Positions 48,075 to 58,281 of a stretch of DNA of 64,000 bases are shown here, one piece after another (within the stretch, counting starts at the first letter, position 1; each line of letters begins with the position of its first letter). This DNA comes from Chthonobacter rhizosphaerae. GTDB lineage: Bacteria > Pseudomonadota > Alphaproteobacteria > Rhizobiales > Pleomorphomonadaceae. Under the pieces are notes generated by a model that saw only the letters and a list, made by a program, of their open reading frames with translations, ran no database searches and had not been told where the DNA came from. Made by a program: the position numbers and the translations under genes. The stretch covers positions 186,001-250,000 of the forward strand of contig NZ_JACDIS010000006.1 in the NCBI RefSeq assembly GCF_013839525.1, written 5' to 3'.

Positions 48075-48824
48075 TCACGCCGCGTCCTGGACGTAGCCGG
48101 CGTAGCCGTTCTTCTCCAGGTCGAGCGCCAGTTCCTTGCCGCCGGAGGCCACGATCCGGCCGGCCGAAAGCACGTGCACGAAGTCCGGCACGATGTAGTT
48201 GAGGAGCCGCTGGTAGTGGGTGATCACCACGAAGCTCCGGTCCGGCGAGCGCAGCGCGTTGACGCCGTCCGCCACCACCTTGAGGGCGTCGATGTCGAGG
48301 CCGGAGTCGGTCTCGTCCAGGATCGCGAACGACGGCTGCAGGAGCGCCATCTGCATGACTTCGTTGCGCTTTTTCTCGCCGCCGGAGAAGCCCACGTTGA
48401 CCGGGCGCTTCAGCATCTCGGGCGAGATGTTCAGCTTGGCCGCGGTGTCCTTGATGAGGCGCATGAAGTCGGGCGTGGTGATATCGCCCTCGCCGCGCGC
48501 CTTGCGGTGCGCGTTCAGCGCCGCGCGCAGGAAGGTCATGGAGGCGACGCCGGGGATCTCGATCGGATACTGGAACGCCAGGAAGAGGCCGGCGGTCGCG
48601 CGCTCGTTCGGCTCCATCTCCAGGATGTTGACGCCGTTGAGCAGCACCTCGCCCTCGGTCACCTCATAGTCGTCCTTACCGGCGAGGATGTAGGAGAGCG
48701 TCGACTTGCCGGCGCCGTTCGGCCCCATGATGGCGTGCACCTCGCCGGGGTTCACCGTCAGGTCGAGGCCCTTCAGGATCTCGCGGTCGTCGATGCGGGC
48801 GTGGAGGTTCTTAATCTCGAGCAT
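48075..48824 (-). CDS. sufC: Fe-S cluster assembly ATPase SufC
   Basis: The 249-residue ABC-type ATPase has Walker A GPNGAGKST, signature FSGGEKKRNEVMQM, Walker B FAILDETDSGLD and the switch histidine in VITHYQRLLN. It powers the SufBCD scaffold. It precedes sufD by a few bases. Confidence 0.96.
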   Translation of the reverse strand: MLEIKNLHARIDDREILKGLDLTVNPGEVHAIMGPNGAGKSTLSYILAGKDDYEVTEGEVLLNGVNILEMEPNERATAGLFLAFQYPIEIPGVASMTFLRAALNAHRKARGEGDITTPDFMRLIKDTAAKLNISPEMLKRPVNVGFSGGEKKRNEVMQMALLQPSFAILDETDSGLDIDALKVVADGVNALRSPDRSFVVITHYQRLLNYIVPDFVHVLSAGRIVASGGKELALDLEKNGYAGYVQDAA

Positions 48825-48964
48825 ATGTGTCCGGTCCTTGCGTATCTGCGCCTCGACGCGCCGGCGGAGGCGGGTGTTCGAAGATCTTCCCGGTCCGGGA
48901 AGGTGGCGGCCGGGCTGCCGGGATCATGAGGCTTCAGCAAACCGCGCTCTGCCGCGGGACAAAG

Positions 48965-49014
48965 GCACTCCCTCCCCCGGCTTCGCCGGACCCTCCCCTG
49001 AAGGGAGGGATGAG
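48965..49014. repeat. Palindromic element in the sufB-sufC gap
   Basis: Two nested hairpins, CCGGCTTCGCCGG and CCCTCCCCTGAAGGGAGGG, lie in the 222-bp gap between sufC and sufB. The layout and CT-rich composition resemble the repeats of the sufD-sufS gap. Confidence 0.6.
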
Positions 49015-49046
49015 GGCCGCGCCCGTCCGCGGGCGCGGAGCCTTCG

Positions 49047-50525
<1,479 letters not shown>

Positions 50526-50584
50526 TTCCAAACTCCATCCGGCGCGGTTTCAAGGACCGTGGGATTTCACTGTCATATAGGGAG

Positions 50585-51757
50585 TCAAGCGGCTCTCGAC
50601 CCCTTCCGTTTCGTCAGGTCTGCGTGGACCCTGGTGAAGACCTCCTCGAACCGGGCGACCTCGTCGTCCGTGGTCGAGGGACCGATGCTGATCCGCAGGG
50701 CCGAGCGGGCGAGGTCCGCCGGCACGCCCATGGCCAGGAGAACCGTGCTGGCGCTCACCTTGCCGCTCGAGCAGGCCGACCCCGAGGACAGCGCCACGCC
50801 GGCGAGGTCGAACGCGATCAGGGCCGTCTCCGCCTGCAGGCCCGGCACGGCGACCGAGAGGGTGTTCGCGATCCGCTCCGCCGCCTCCGAGAACACCACC
50901 GCCTCGGGCGACACGCGCCGGATGGCGGCCGCGATCCGGTCGCGACGCGCGGCGATCGCGGGCGCATGCCTCAGATCGTGCGCGGCCTCCTCCGACGCAA
51001 CCCCGAACCCTTCGATTCCCCAGGCATTTTCGGTTCCGGCGCGCGCGTAGGCCTCCTGCCCGCCGCCGGTGAGGAGCGGCGGAAAGGCCAGGAACTCGCT
51101 CGCCCTGATGATGGCGCCGACGCCCTGCGGACCGCCGATCTTGTGGGCCGAAAGGGTGAGCACGTCGGCGCCGAGGGCTGCCATGTCCACCGGGATTCGC
51201 CCGGCCGCCTGCACCGCGTCGGTGTGGATCAGGCCGCCGTGGGCGTGTGCGAGTCGGGCCGCCTCGGCCACCGGCTGGATCACGCCCGTCTCGTTGTTGG
51301 CGAGCATGATCGACACGAACGCGCGCTGGCCCTCGGCCGCGAGCGCCGCGAGCCGAGCGTCGAGCGCGGAGAGATCCACCACGCCGTCACGGTCGACGGG
51401 CACGGTCTCCACCTGGTCGGCCGCGAACCGCCCGCCCCGGGCGACACACGGATGCTCCACCGCCGAGACGAGCAGGCGGTCGAAGTCGAGCGGCTTTCCG
51501 TTGAAGGTCCAGCGCGGCGCGAGCACCGTGGCGGCGCCCTCGGTGCCGCCGGACGTGAAGGTGACGCAGCGCGGGCTGGCGCCGACGAGCGCTGCGATGG
51601 ACCGGCGCGCGGCCTCGATCGCGGCGCGGGCGCGGCGGCCCTCGTCGTGCACCGACGAGGCGTTGCCGACCCGGCCGAAGCTCTCGGCGAGACGCGCGGC
51701 GACGCTCGCCCGAAGGGGCGCGCCGGCGTTCCAGTCGAGATAGATGCGCTTCGTCAT
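50585..51757 (-). CDS. Cysteine desulfurase, IscS/NifS-type (group I)
   Basis: The 390-residue PLP enzyme has LTLSAHKIGGPQGVGAI with the PLP lysine, the mobile-loop cysteine in SSGSACSSGKVSAS, and TEGAATVLA near the N-terminus. It is the first gene of the suf operon, 59 bp before sufB, and a second desulfurase besides sufS. Rhizobial suf operons often start with such a gene, and in many of them rirA or iscR precedes it; neither is present here. Confidence 0.93.
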   Translation of the reverse strand: MTKRIYLDWNAGAPLRASVAARLAESFGRVGNASSVHDEGRRARAAIEAARRSIAALVGASPRCVTFTSGGTEGAATVLAPRWTFNGKPLDFDRLLVSAVEHPCVARGGRFAADQVETVPVDRDGVVDLSALDARLAALAAEGQRAFVSIMLANNETGVIQPVAEAARLAHAHGGLIHTDAVQAAGRIPVDMAALGADVLTLSAHKIGGPQGVGAIIRASEFLAFPPLLTGGGQEAYARAGTENAWGIEGFGVASEEAAHDLRHAPAIAARRDRIAAAIRRVSPEAVVFSEAAERIANTLSVAVPGLQAETALIAFDLAGVALSSGSACSSGKVSASTVLLAMGVPADLARSALRISIGPSTTDDEVARFEEVFTRVHADLTKRKGSRAA

Positions 51758-52133
51758 GCCTCGTCCCGGCCGGTCTCCGGCCGCCACACAAGAGATCCTC
51801 TGCCGCAGGGCGAACGCCCGTGCGGGTCACCATGTTCACCCTTGACAGAGTCGCTGCCGCGCACGACCTCACACGTGTCGTGAGCGACCGGTCCGCCCGC
51901 TCCGGTCAAGCGATTTTTCTTGACGCCGGAGGGTTTGGCGGTCCAGTGCATTCGCCAGACTGAGAGGCGCCCGATGATCCGCAGTTTCGAACTGTTCTAA
52001 AGAGGTTTGTAAGACCGACCCGGGTCTTCGTCAAGGACACGGGTACGCGTTTATCCCTAAACGCAGGACAGAACCGACCCGCGGGGACCGTGCGGACCGC
52101 ACCCCTACAAGCGAAGAGAGTCCGAAGAGACCG
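51758..52133. other. Divergent control region, suf operon / hydrolase
   Basis: The 376-bp region between the divergent suf operon and the alpha/beta hydrolase gene contains an Irr-type ICE palindrome (separate entry) and TTGAC hexamers on both strands (51839 plus; 51903-51911 minus) that could be -35 boxes. No regulator gene or RNA was seen. Confidence 0.5.
51985..52001. promoter_or_regulatory. Candidate Irr iron-control element (ICE)
   Basis: TTTCGAACTGTTCTAAA matches the rhizobial ICE consensus TTTAGAA-N3-TTCTAAA at 13 of 14 positions. It lies 133 bp before the hydrolase start and 228 bp before the first suf gene. Irr binds ICE to repress iron-use genes when iron is low. Its target could be either direction. 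Confidence 0.6.
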
Positions 52134-52787
52134 ATGCCCGAAGTCATCTTCAACGGCCCTGCCGGCCGCATCGAAGGACGGTTCCAGCCGGCCAAGGGTC
52201 GCAACGCCCCGATCGCGATGATCCTGCATCCGCATCCGCAGTTCGGCGGCACCATGAACAACCAGGTGGCCTACCGGCTGTTCTACATGTTCAAGGAACG
52301 CGGCTTCGCGGTGCTGCGCTTCAACTTCCGCGGCGTCGGCCGCAGCCAGGGCGCCTTCGACCACGGCGCCGGCGAGCTGTCGGACGCCGCCTCCGCGCTC
52401 GACTGGGTGCAGACCGTGCATCCGGACGCGCGCTCCTGCTGGGTGGCGGGCTTCTCGTTCGGCGCCTGGATCGGCATGCAGCTCCTGATGCGCCGGCCGG
52501 AGATCGAGGGCTTCATCTCCATCGCGCCGCCGGCCAACCTGCACGACTTCTCCTTCCTGGCGCCCTGCCCGTCGTCGGGCCTGATCGTCCACGGCGACGT
52601 GGACAAGGTCGTTCCGCCGAAGGACGTGCAGACGCTGGTGGACAAGCTGAAGATGCAGAAGGGCATCACGATCGAGCAACGCACGATCGAGGGCGCCAAC
52701 CACTTCTTCGACCAGAAGGTGGACGAGCTGATCGACACCTGCGGCGACTACCTGGACCGCCGCCTGGCGATGGCCGAGGCCGGCTGA
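52134..52787 (+). CDS. Alpha/beta hydrolase, upstream neighbour of suf
   Basis: The 217-residue protein has LHPHPQFGGTMNNQVAYRLF, LRFNFRGVGRSQGAFDHG, the nucleophile elbow AGFSFGAW, the acid strand IVHGDVDKVVPP and GANHFF with the catalytic histidine. This is a well-conserved small hydrolase family of alphaproteobacteria with unknown substrate. It lies divergently from the suf operon with an ICE-like box near its promoter. The stop codon region is part of a 19-bp tandem duplication. Confidence 0.88.
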   Translation: MPEVIFNGPAGRIEGRFQPAKGRNAPIAMILHPHPQFGGTMNNQVAYRLFYMFKERGFAVLRFNFRGVGRSQGAFDHGAGELSDAASALDWVQTVHPDARSCWVAGFSFGAWIGMQLLMRRPEIEGFISIAPPANLHDFSFLAPCPSSGLIVHGDVDKVVPPKDVQTLVDKLKMQKGITIEQRTIEGANHFFDQKVDELIDTCGDYLDRRLAMAEAG

Positions 52788-52817
52788 GGACAAGAGGACC
52801 GGCTGAGGACAAGAGGG
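52780..52817 (+). repeat. 19-bp tandem duplication at the hydrolase stop
   Basis: CCGGCTGAGGACAAGAGGA occurs at 52780-52798 and again at 52799-52817 with one terminal change. The first copy covers the stop codon. Confidence 0.85.
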
Positions 52818-52877
52818 CCTTCGTCCTGACGGGGAGAGCGGCGAGCGCTACCGCCCAACCTCGCCCCCTTCCCCGAT

Positions 52878-52978
52878 CGTCACCCCGGCGAAAGCCGGGG
52901 CCCAACCGTCCGCACCAGCGACTGCACCGGCGCGGACCCCGCGTCGTCGGCTGGATCCCGACTTCCGTCGGGATGACG
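52878..52978. repeat. 101-bp inverted-repeat element, copy 2
   Basis: Arms at 52878-52908 and 52948-52978 are diverged inverted repeats (for example GGCGAAAGCC in one arm and ACTTCCGT in the other) around a 39-bp spacer. The spacer shares ACCGG(T/C)GCGGA with that of copy 1 at 29347. Total length is exactly the same as copy 1. Confidence 0.85.
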
Positions 52979-53044
52979 GCGTAAGAGGCAGGCGGCGAGG
53001 CGTCCTCGGTCGACTGCCCGCCACCCCTCGCCCATCTCCACCAT

Positions 53045-53077
53045 CGTCATGGTCCGGTTCAGCCGGACCACCCCCGC
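53045..53077. repeat. CGTCATGGTCCG-family palindrome
   Basis: CGTCATGGTCCGGTTCAGCCGGACCACC is a single copy of the family found at 43971-44247, with compensating changes on both sides of its hairpin (GGTCCGG/CCGGACC). It lies 8 bp before the anmK stop. Confidence 0.8.
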
Positions 53078-53084
53078 CTTCCTC

Positions 53085-54203
53085 TCACCCTGTCACCACA
53101 CCCCCGATCGTCTCCACCGGCACCCCCGTCGTCCCCGGATAGCTCCCCGGCAGCCTCCTCAGCCGGCGCACCGCCAGGAACCCGAACGCCTGGGCCTCCA
53201 GGAAGTCGCCCGACAGCCCCACGCTGTCCGCGCTCGCCACCACCGCGCCGGTCCGCGCCGCGAGCATCCCCATCAGCGTCCGATTCCGCGCCCCGCCGCC
53301 GGCCACCACCAGCGTCCGCACCGGCTTCGACGCCGCCGTCAGCCCCAGCGCCACCGTGGCGGCGGTCACCGCGGTCAGCGTCGCCACCCGGTCGGCGAAG
53401 GAGAGCGCCGCCAGTTCCGCCGCCGCCAGCCCATGAAACGCCATGCGGTCCAGCGATTTCGGCGGTCGCACCTGAAAGAAGGGATGCGCGAGAAACATTC
53501 CAACAATCGCTTCGTTCACAACGCCATCGGCGGCAATGCTGCCATCCTGGTCGAAGCGGGCGCCGGTCTCCCGGGCCACGCAGTCGTCGATCAGCGCGTT
53601 GCCCGGACCGGTATCGAACGCCAGCATGCCGCCCGCCTCGTCGATCAGCGTGACGTTCGCGACGCCGCCCACGTTGAGGATGGCCGCCGGCCGGTCGAGT
53701 CCCGCCCGGGAGGCGAGGGCGCGGTGGTAGACCGGCACCAGCGGCGCCCCCTGCCCGCCCGCCGCCACGTCGGCCGCGCGAAAATCATGCACCACCGGCA
53801 GGCCCGCCGCCGACGAAAGCCGCGCCGCGTCTCCGATCTGGACCGTGAGGCCGCGGTCGGGGGCGTGGAAGACGGTCTGGCCGTGGAAGCCCACCACATC
53901 GGCCGAAATCCCCTCCCCGGCCGCCTTCGCGAGTAAGTCCGAAACGGCGGCGGCGTGGACGTCGGTGACGATCCGCTCCGCTTCCGCCACGGCGCCCGGC
54001 CGCTCGTCGCGCCGCGCGATCGCCGTCGCGTCCCCGAGCGCCGCCCGCAGCACGTCCCGCTCCGCGTCCGTGTAGGGCCGGAACAACGTCGGCCCGAAAG
54101 CGTCCACGCTTTCGCCGTCGGTCAGAACCAGCGCGGCATCCACCCCGTCCAGGGAGGTGCCGCTCATCAGGCCCAGAGCCCAGAGGGGGCGCGCGTCGGT
54201 CAT
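53085..54203 (-). CDS. anmK: Anhydro-N-acetylmuramic acid kinase
   Basis: The 372-residue protein has the AnmK signatures LGLMSGTSLDGVDAALV, GFHGQTVFH, ILNVGGVANVTLI, FDTGPGNALIDD and the VVAGGGARNRTLM segment. It phosphorylates 1,6-anhydro-MurNAc released from peptidoglycan, in the cytoplasmic recycling pathway. It is divergent from tyrS, an arrangement common in alphaproteobacteria. Confidence 0.95.
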   Translation of the reverse strand: MTDARPLWALGLMSGTSLDGVDAALVLTDGESVDAFGPTLFRPYTDAERDVLRAALGDATAIARRDERPGAVAEAERIVTDVHAAAVSDLLAKAAGEGISADVVGFHGQTVFHAPDRGLTVQIGDAARLSSAAGLPVVHDFRAADVAAGGQGAPLVPVYHRALASRAGLDRPAAILNVGGVANVTLIDEAGGMLAFDTGPGNALIDDCVARETGARFDQDGSIAADGVVNEAIVGMFLAHPFFQVRPPKSLDRMAFHGLAAAELAALSFADRVATLTAVTAATVALGLTAASKPVRTLVVAGGGARNRTLMGMLAARTGAVVASADSVGLSGDFLEAQAFGFLAVRRLRRLPGSYPGTTGVPVETIGGVVTG

Positions 54204-54300
54204 TCCCGGTCCTTCTTCCTGGTGTCACGGCGGCCAATGTCTGCTAGAGACCTGCGGCGACTGACGGCAGGCTGTCGTCCCGTCCTTAAGGAAAGGTATC

Positions 54301-55554
54301 ATGAGCGGTTTCAAGTCGGACTTCCTGCGCGTTCTCGACGAGCGCGGCTTCATCCACCAGATCTCCGATCCGGCGGGTCTGGACGAGAAGTGCCTGAAGG
54401 GTCCGATCACCGCCTATGTGGGCTATGACGCCACGGCCACCAGCCTCCACATCGGCAACCTGATCAGCGTCACCATGCTGCACTGGCTGCAGGAGACCGG
54501 CCACCGGCCGATCACCCTGATGGGCGGCGGCACGTCGCTGGTGGGCGACCCGTCGTTCCGCGACGACCAGCGCAAGCTGCTCACGCCGGAGCAGATCGAC
54601 CGGAACATCGCCGGCATCAAGAGGATCTTCGGCCGAATCCTGCGCTACGGCGACGGGCCGACCGACGCGCTGATGCTGAACAACGCCGACTGGCTGACCA
54701 AGCTCAACTACCTGGAATTCCTGCGCGACGTCGGGCGGCACTTCTCGGTCAACCGCATGCTGTCGTTCGACAGCGTGAAGCTCCGGCTGGACCGGGAGCA
54801 GTCGCTGTCCTTCCTGGAGTTCAACTACATGGTCCTCCAGGGCTACGACTTCACGGTGCTCAACAAGGAGCACGGCTGCATCCTGCAGATGGGCGGCTCC
54901 GACCAGTGGGGCAACATCGTCAACGGCATCGACCTCGGCCACCGGCTCGGCAACGAGCAGATGTTCGCGCTGACGACGCCGCTCCTGACCACCGCGTCCG
55001 GCGCCAAGATGGGCAAGTCGGCGAACGGGGCCGTGTGGCTCAACGGCGATCTCTTCAGCCCGTACGATTTCTGGCAGTACTGGCGGAACACCGAGGACGC
55101 GGACGTGGTCCGCTTCCTGAAGATCTTCACCCGCCTGCCGCTCGACGAGATCGCCCGGCTCGGCGCGCTCGGCGGCTCGGAGATCAACGAGGCGAAGAAG
55201 GTGCTGGCCACCGAGGCGACCGCCGTGGTGCACGGCCGCGAGGCGGCCGAGGCCGCGGCGGAGACCGCGCGCCGCACCTTCGAGGAGGGCGCCCTGCCGG
55301 CCAGCCTGCCGACGGTGGAGATCCCCCGCGGCGAGCTCGACGCCGGCGTCGGCGTGCTGACAGCCTTCGTCCGGGCCGGCCTCGCCGCGTCGAACGGCGA
55401 GGCGCGCCGGTCCGCCGAGGGCGGCGGCCTCAAGGTCAACGACGAGACCGTCGCCGATCCGAAGCGCACGCTCGGCGCCGGCGACGTGAACGACGCGGGT
55501 GTCATCAAGCTCTCGCTCGGCAAGAAGAAGCACGTGCTCCTGAAGCCGGTCTGA
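54301..55554 (+). CDS. tyrS: Tyrosyl-tRNA synthetase
   Basis: The 417-residue class I enzyme has the HIGN form of the HIGH motif at residues 50-53, the tyrosine pocket YNFLQGYDF-like segment ([11 protein letters not shown]), KMGKS in [10 protein letters not shown] and a C-terminal S4 RNA-binding domain ([16 protein letters not shown]). It charges tRNA-Tyr. The ribosome binding site GGAAAGG precedes the ATG. Confidence 0.97.
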   Translation: MSGFKSDFLRVLDERGFIHQISDPAGLDEKCLKGPITAYVGYDATATSLHIGNLISVTMLHWLQETGHRPITLMGGGTSLVGDPSFRDDQRKLLTPEQIDRNIAGIKRIFGRILRYGDGPTDALMLNNADWLTKLNYLEFLRDVGRHFSVNRMLSFDSVKLRLDREQSLSFLEFNYMVLQGYDFTVLNKEHGCILQMGGSDQWGNIVNGIDLGHRLGNEQMFALTTPLLTTASGAKMGKSANGAVWLNGDLFSPYDFWQYWRNTEDADVVRFLKIFTRLPLDEIARLGALGGSEINEAKKVLATEATAVVHGREAAEAAAETARRTFEEGALPASLPTVEIPRGELDAGVGVLTAFVRAGLAASNGEARRSAEGGGLKVNDETVADPKRTLGAGDVNDAGVIKLSLGKKKHVLLKPV

Positions 55555-55590
55555 GCGGTGGCGCTCCGGGAGGCTCCTGGGCGACCGACA

Positions 55591-55619
55591 AGCCCCGCGG
55601 GTCCGCCGCGGGGCTTTTT
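55591..55619 (+). terminator. Terminator after tyrS
   Basis: A perfect 10-bp stem (AGCCCCGCGG with CCGCGGGGCT) with a five-base loop is followed by five T residues. It lies 36 bp after the tyrS stop. Confidence 0.9.
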
Positions 55620-55631
55620 GCCGTTCGGGCG

Positions 55632-56099
55632 TCAGGGATCCACGTAGCCGGTGGCCCGGACGGTGAGCGCATGGTCGGCCGGATTCCGCTCGAAGAAGAA
55701 GCCCGCGGGCCGGGCGGACTGCTGGGGCAGGTAGTCGAGGGTCGCGGTCGCGTCCTCCACCAGCGACTCGCCGTCCTTCAGTTCGGCGAGGATGTCCACG
55801 GCCGCGGCCGGCGAGTCGCCGTCGTTGCGAACGAGGACCTGGACCAGATGGCCCTCGCCGACCGCCGTCACGGAAACGGTCCGCACGGAGATGTCGGGCG
55901 GAGCGCCGGTGCCGGTCAGGCCGTCGTGGACGAGGTAGCCGATCATGGCGGCGAGGAGCGCCCCGCCGAGGCCGGCGACAGCCCATTCCACGGGGGACGT
56001 GCCGGTGGCCGGCCGCCGCGCGGCGCCGCCCTCCCCGTCCCGGCCGCGGTCGGAGCCGTCGGGCCGGGATCTCGCGTCGTCCGTATCGGATCGGATCAT
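55632..56099 (-). CDS. TIGR02588-like membrane-anchored protein
   Basis: The 155-residue protein has a polar N-terminus, one membrane helix (VEWAVAGLGGALLAAMIGYLV), and an outward beta-rich domain (VSVTAVGEGHLVQVLVRNDGDSPAAAVDILAEL). It matches my recollection of the TIGR02588 family, always paired with TIGR02587. It overlaps the upstream membrane gene by 4 bp (ATGA), so the two are translated together. Function unknown. Confidence 0.78.
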   Translation of the reverse strand: MIRSDTDDARSRPDGSDRGRDGEGGAARRPATGTSPVEWAVAGLGGALLAAMIGYLVHDGLTGTGAPPDISVRTVSVTAVGEGHLVQVLVRNDGDSPAAAVDILAELKDGESLVEDATATLDYLPQQSARPAGFFFERNPADHALTVRATGYVDP

Positions 56100-56944
56100 A
56101 GGATCAGTCTCGCCACTGCGGCGCCGATCGCGCCCGGAAAGGAGAGGACGATGGCGGTGGACAGGATCTCTTCCCAGCTGATCCCGTCCGTACGGCCGAA
56201 CGTCCAGAGCATGTAGAGCGACACGAGGAGGACGGCCGCGTAGCCGGCGATCGTGAACCGGGCGAAGACGCTGAGGAAACCCTCGCCGGGTCCGGGCCGC
56301 TCGGTGCCGCCGAACTCCAGGCCGTAGACGAAGCCGTGCATCAGCACCATGGTGAAGCCGGCGAGCATCAACTCCTGGGTGGCCGACAGGCGGTAGGCGA
56401 TCAGCACGACCTCCTCGGTCGGGGCGACGCTGAAGCTGAGGAAGAGCGCGCCCACGACCATCAGGAAGATCTCGCCGCCATAGCTCGTGTTCGGCCGCCG
56501 GCGCGCGCCGTCCTCGCCGCCGAGCTGGTTCTGGGCCAGCATGGCTCCGATGGATGCGGGCACCATCTGGACCGCCACTTTGCCGAACAGCTCGCGCAGG
56601 CTCATGCCCGGGCCAAGCTCGCCGAGGAACCAGAGAACCGCCAGCACCGTCACGAAGGCCACCGCCACCGCGACCAGCGCGTCGGCGATGTCGTCGGACA
56701 GGGCTGCGGTCTCGCGGAAGCCCTCGAAGCGGGAGAGCCTGACCAGTAGCGGCAGCGTGAGCCCGAGGAGCAGCGCCATCCGGAGCGGCTCCATGATGAA
56801 GCCGAGCTGCCACATCTCCATGGTCATCAGCATCGGCAGCGCGAAGATCAGCGCGCCCGCGAAGGCCCGGCCGAGCCCGGTCGCGAACTCCTTGAGCTTC
56901 GGCGTCACCACGAGCGCGGCGACGGCGCTCCCCGAATCCGGCAT
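56096..56944 (-). CDS. TIGR02587-like integral membrane protein
   Basis: The 282-residue protein has about seven helices (LIFALPMLMTMEMW, ALLLGLTLPLLV, VAVAFVTVLAVLWFLG, IFLMVVGALFLSFS, LMLAGFTMVLMHGFVYG, YAAVLLVSLYMLWTF and the last IVLSFPGAIGAAVA). The APTEEVVLIAYR segment is conserved-looking. The ATG at 56944 is preferred; in-frame starts at 57073 (ATG) and 57079 (GTG) would add about 45 residues. Function unknown; it is coupled to the downstream 155-residue gene. Confidence 0.75.
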   Translation of the reverse strand: MPDSGSAVAALVVTPKLKEFATGLGRAFAGALIFALPMLMTMEMWQLGFIMEPLRMALLLGLTLPLLVRLSRFEGFRETAALSDDIADALVAVAVAFVTVLAVLWFLGELGPGMSLRELFGKVAVQMVPASIGAMLAQNQLGGEDGARRRPNTSYGGEIFLMVVGALFLSFSVAPTEEVVLIAYRLSATQELMLAGFTMVLMHGFVYGLEFGGTERPGPGEGFLSVFARFTIAGYAAVLLVSLYMLWTFGRTDGISWEEILSTAIVLSFPGAIGAAVARLIL

Positions 56945-57174
56945 CGAACCCCCGACAGATAGCGATCCGGCCCCCGACAGCCGGCTCAGCCTCTGGAACG
57001 CGACGGAGGCCGCATCGGTTTCCTGCAGGAGAGATGCCGCGACGCCGGTCGTTATCGCCAACACGCCTCGCATTTCCACGTTAACGACAGAAGCCTTGGA
57101 ACAACTCTGCCCGTTTCCGGTTCGGCTGAGGCGGCAGCTTCACAAGATGTTCAGCCGCAACTGGGAGCGACCAC

Positions 57175-58281
57175 GTGGCAAAAGTTCTTATTACGGGTGG
57201 GCAGGGCTTCATAGGCCGGTACGTTGCCAAGGAACTTCTCGAACATGGCTATGAAGTGCGCGTGCTCGACTCGCTGGTCGAGCAGGTGCACGGCCGCGGC
57301 GGCGCAGCCGCCCCCGACTCGGTGGAGTTCATCGAGGGGGATGTGCGCGACGCAGCCACCGTCCGCCAGGCGATCGACGGGGTGACCGGCGTCATCCATC
57401 TCGCCGCGGAAGTGGGCGTCGGTCAATCCATGTATGAGATCGAACGCTACGTGTCGGGCAATGACGTGGGGACGGCCGTCCTCCTGGAAGCACTGATCGA
57501 CAACCCGGTGCAGAAGATCGTCGTCGCGTCCTCCATGAGCGTCTACGGCGAGGGCCGCTACACCACCGAGGATGGCGGGCTCGTCGATCGGGCCAAGCGG
57601 AGCCCCTCCCGGGTCAAGGCGGGCCTCTGGGATCTCGTCACCGAAACGGACCAGCCGCTCATCCCGGTGGCGACCGACGAGATGAAGCCGGTCGACCTCG
57701 CCTCCATCTACGCGCTCACCAAGTATGCCCAGGAGCGCATGGTCCTGATCTTCGGCGAGGCCTACGGCGTCGACGCGGTGGCGCTCCGGCTCTTCAACGT
57801 GTTCGGCGCCGGCCAGGCGCTCTCCAATCCCTACACGGGCGTCCTCGCCAACTTCGCCTCGCGGCTGATGAACGGCCAGCAGCCGATGATCTTCGAGGAC
57901 GGCGAGCAGCGGCGCGACTTCGTGCACGTGAAGGACGTGGCGCGCGCCTTCCGGCTCGCCTTCGAGCAGCCGCGGGCGGCCGGGCACGTGATCAACGTCG
58001 GCTCCGGCCGGGCCTACAAGGTGGCCTACGTGGCCCAGCTCGTCGCCGAAGCCCTCGGCGTGCCGCACATCAAGCCGGACATTCTCCTGAAGGCCCGCAC
58101 CGGCGACATCCGCAACTGCTTCGCGGACATCTCCAAGGCGCGCGACCTGCTCGGCTTCGAGCCGCGCTACGTGCTGGAGGAGTCGCTCGGCGAGTTCGCC
58201 GCCTGGGTGAAGGCCGAGGAGGCCAAGGATCTCGGCGCCGAGATGCGCTCGCAGCTGGAAGCGCGGGGCCTCGTGTCATGA
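57175..58281 (+). CDS. NAD-dependent sugar-nucleotide epimerase, first SDR
   Basis: The 368-residue extended SDR has the Rossmann motif ITGGQGFIGRYVA at residues 6-18 and the catalytic YALTK in a VDLASIYALTKYAQERM segment. LRLFNVFGAGQ and DFVHVKDVARAF are typical of UDP- or dTDP-sugar epimerases and dehydratases. A GTG start follows GGGAG. It is the first gene of the glycan cluster and overlaps the next epimerase by 4 bp. Exact reaction unknown; an insert at about residues 140-165 (DRAKRSPSRVKAGLWDLVTE) is unusual for GalE. Confidence 0.88.
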   Translation: MAKVLITGGQGFIGRYVAKELLEHGYEVRVLDSLVEQVHGRGGAAAPDSVEFIEGDVRDAATVRQAIDGVTGVIHLAAEVGVGQSMYEIERYVSGNDVGTAVLLEALIDNPVQKIVVASSMSVYGEGRYTTEDGGLVDRAKRSPSRVKAGLWDLVTETDQPLIPVATDEMKPVDLASIYALTKYAQERMVLIFGEAYGVDAVALRLFNVFGAGQALSNPYTGVLANFASRLMNGQQPMIFEDGEQRRDFVHVKDVARAFRLAFEQPRAAGHVINVGSGRAYKVAYVAQLVAEALGVPHIKPDILLKARTGDIRNCFADISKARDLLGFEPRYVLEESLGEFAAWVKAEEAKDLGAEMRSQLEARGLVS

